Shown here: piece after piece, positions 62,890 through 64,000 of the stretch
Layout of the letters: each line of letters opens with the position of its first letter
Position numbering within the stretch: the first letter of the stretch is position 1
DNA from: a bacterium
GTDB taxonomy: Bacteria > Bdellovibrionota > UBA2428
Direction: 5' to 3'
Length of the DNA stretch: 64,000 nucleotides
Assembly: GCA_009991595.1 (NCBI GenBank)
Contig: JAACVK010000036.1
Coordinates: 1 to 64,000, forward strand
Notes under the pieces: model-generated
The model's input: the letters and a program-made list of their open reading frames with translations, nothing else
Databases searched by the model: none
What the model was told of the DNA's origin: nothing
Made by a program: the position numbers and the translations under genes

Positions 62890-63337
62890 ATCTGATTTTT
62901 AAAGGGTGATTAAACGGGGTGACCGAAGTTTGGGTGTCGCCTTTTTTTAAACAACCAAGAAGATTGTTGATCTCAACTTGATTTTTTAAATTCGTGGTGA
63001 TGATTGATACGCTCCGAATCTGTTTTGCGGAAAGACGCTCTTCCATTTCGGAGCAAACGCTCTTCCATTCTGAAATGTGCCGAACAAGACCGATGGTCTT
63101 GGTCTTACTTCTTTTTTCAATTGTTTTGACTGTTTGTCGAAGCTCGTCGTAAAGCCCACCCTCTTGGATGTCTATTGTTCCACCCGTAAGGGCGATAACA
63201 GCAGAGGATGGGCTTCTGTGGGTTTTGCCTGAATTTTGTTTCATTGTTTCTTGGTAATAGGGGTAGGCTCCCACCAAAGCGCAAAGCAGGCAGCCGATCG
63301 CCGTCCAGAAGATTGGAGTAAAGATGAATGATCTCAC
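62888..63337 (-). CDS. Small membrane-anchored protein with YdcF/DUF218-like start
   Basis: 149 aa. The N-terminal helix (IFWTAIGCLLCALVGAYPYY) is a membrane anchor. After it, SSAVIALTGGTIDIQEGGLYDELRQTVKTIEK recalls the first strand-turn-helix of DUF218/YdcF proteins, which then have an SRNT/Glu-rich active region. That region is missing: the protein ends about 60 residues short. Two cysteines (VCSEME, GCLKKG) follow. It could be a shortened family member or a false likeness. It precedes the fatty-acyl operon, from which a hairpin separates it. Confidence 0.55.
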   Translation of the reverse strand: MRSFIFTPIFWTAIGCLLCALVGAYPYYQETMKQNSGKTHRSPSSAVIALTGGTIDIQEGGLYDELRQTVKTIEKRSKTKTIGLVRHISEWKSVCSEMEERLSAKQIRSVSIITTNLKNQVEINNLLGCLKKGDTQTSVTPFNHPLKIR

Positions 63338-63626
63338 ACTAATAACTCGGCGCGTTGTGAGTTTTCCTTAAGCTTTGGGGTTTTTTTTGAGCTTCTTGTT
63401 GAAAACTTAATCAGTTGGTTTCGTGTCCCGTTGACCTTAGCTGAAGCTGCTCAGGGTTCTTAACTCAAATTTCATTTGTTAAAAGATCTTGAAACTCGGT
63501 ATTCTGTAACAGTCGAAATCAGTTGCATGTAAGCCAGAGACTAACAAGATCTAGCATCTACCGTGGCTCGGCGCATGTAGTTCAAAATGCCAAGGTGGAA
63601 AATACTAAACCGTAAAGGTAATAGTC
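63338..63626. other. 289-base divergent intergenic region
   Basis: No gene or RNA is recognised. It should hold promoters for the leftward membrane protein and the rightward VWA lipoprotein, but none stands out. Confidence 0.4.
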
Positions 63627-64000
63627 ATGTCACATTGGCAACGTTTAATCTCATTGAGTGCGATCCCACTCCTGGTCGCTTGCGGCGGAGATTTGCCAGG
63701 GTTTCGAGTGGATGAAACCTCCAATGCTTTCGTTCAAAACTCATCGGTGAACGACAAGGTGGATATGCTGTTTGTGATAGATAACTCTGGCTCTATGGCC
63801 GAGGAGCAGGCTGCTCTCGCGGACAACTTCGAAACTTTCATCACTGAGTTTTCTAGCCGTGATTTAGACTTCAGAATTGGTATCATCGCTACTGATAACA
63901 GAGATACACCAGCTTGGTGGGCAGGAGCTCCATATGCTGGTATTTTAAACGACGGAGCAGGTTCCTTGCTTTCTAAGTATGCTTCTTATAGGTGGCTAAG
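63627..64000 (+). CDS. VWA-domain lipoprotein (partial, runs off right edge)
   Basis: First 124 residues of a protein that continues beyond the window. The signal peptide ends in a lipobox, LLVACGG (Cys19). A von Willebrand A domain follows: MLFVIDNSGSMAEEQ is the metal-ion-dependent adhesion site (DxSxS), and FRIGIIATDNRD is the next strand. Surface or periplasmic VWA lipoproteins of this build are common in the Deltaproteobacteria and often bind other proteins. AAAGG lies about nine bases before the ATG. Confidence 0.85.
   Translation, partial: MSHWQRLISLSAIPLLVACGGDLPGFRVDETSNAFVQNSSVNDKVDMLFVIDNSGSMAEEQAALADNFETFITEFSSRDLDFRIGIIATDNRDTPAWWAGAPYAGILNDGAGSLLSKYASYRWL

Overview
The window is a gene-dense stretch (low-to-mid 40s % G+C by eye) of a Gram-negative bacterial chromosome. 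Outer-membrane biology is explicit: LptD, a porin, another beta-barrel, several lipoproteins and a TonB-type protein. The mix of a CHASE2 adenylate cyclase with a CRP-like receptor, a penicillin-acylase-family protein, FolE2, an archaeal-type class I aldolase, a PadR/HAAS pair, a VWA lipoprotein and many secreted proteins of no known family fits the former Deltaproteobacteria, most likely Bdellovibrionota. That placement is inference; there is no rRNA here. I see no insertion sequence, prophage, CRISPR array or integrase.

Layout. 0-5.3 kb: a TetR-type regulator cut by the left edge, a GT-C glycosyltransferase, a gamma-glutamyltranspeptidase lipoprotein and a YadGH-like ABC exporter. 5.4-12.4 kb: a Fur-family regulator, a Mg-type HemB, a secreted acidic protein, the zinc-independent GTP cyclohydrolase FolE2, an ATP-grasp ligase, a DUF6580-like membrane protein and a homocysteine methyltransferase/MTHFR fusion. 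12.4-16.6 kb: a CaCA cation exchanger facing a bufferin-type RiPP operon (bufA-bufB-bufC), an outer-membrane barrel and a stand-alone MshEN-like protein. 16.9-21 kb: two secreted proteins of unknown family, one of 1144 aa. 21-25.2 kb: uvrB, then a class V aminotransferase and a phosphoglycerate dehydrogenase that look like a serine pathway. 25.3-33.7 kb: a porin, a soluble histidine kinase, a large acidic coiled-coil protein, a phosphoesterase, pyrG and two exported proteins. 33.8-49.4 kb: class I aldolase, phosphatidylserine synthase, truA, a TonB-like protein, a penicillin-acylase-like enzyme, rhodanese, STAS protein, rsmI, CHASE2-cyclase plus CRP, accD and lptD. 49.4-55.7 kb: tRNA-Val, a small cytochrome c, a polytopic GT-C-like protein, a Cys-rich exported protein, a DnaQ-like exonuclease, a PadR/HAAS pair and a divergent patatin. 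55.8-62.7 kb: a dedicated type II fatty-acid-synthase-like operon. The right end has a membrane protein and the start of a VWA lipoprotein.

How the genes work together. The most interesting unit is the leftward operon at 55.8-62.7 kb. It holds a dehydratase, a cysteine-less short ketosynthase-like protein, an ACP, a complete ketosynthase, a FabG-type ketoreductase, a FabL-type enoyl reductase, an alpha/beta hydrolase and an acyl-AMP ligase, with a divergent patatin just downstream. This is a full reductive elongation cycle plus loading and release enzymes, so it should make a specialised acyl chain. The second unit is the buf operon, whose precursor carries two copies of a CEGKDGC-type motif and whose likely promoter resembles an ECF-sigma site. 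A third theme is promoter architecture: about ten genes have a -10-like hexamer (often TGCTA- or TGGTA-type extended -10) placed so that transcription would start at, or within a few bases of, the start codon, suggesting that leaderless or near-leaderless mRNAs are common here.
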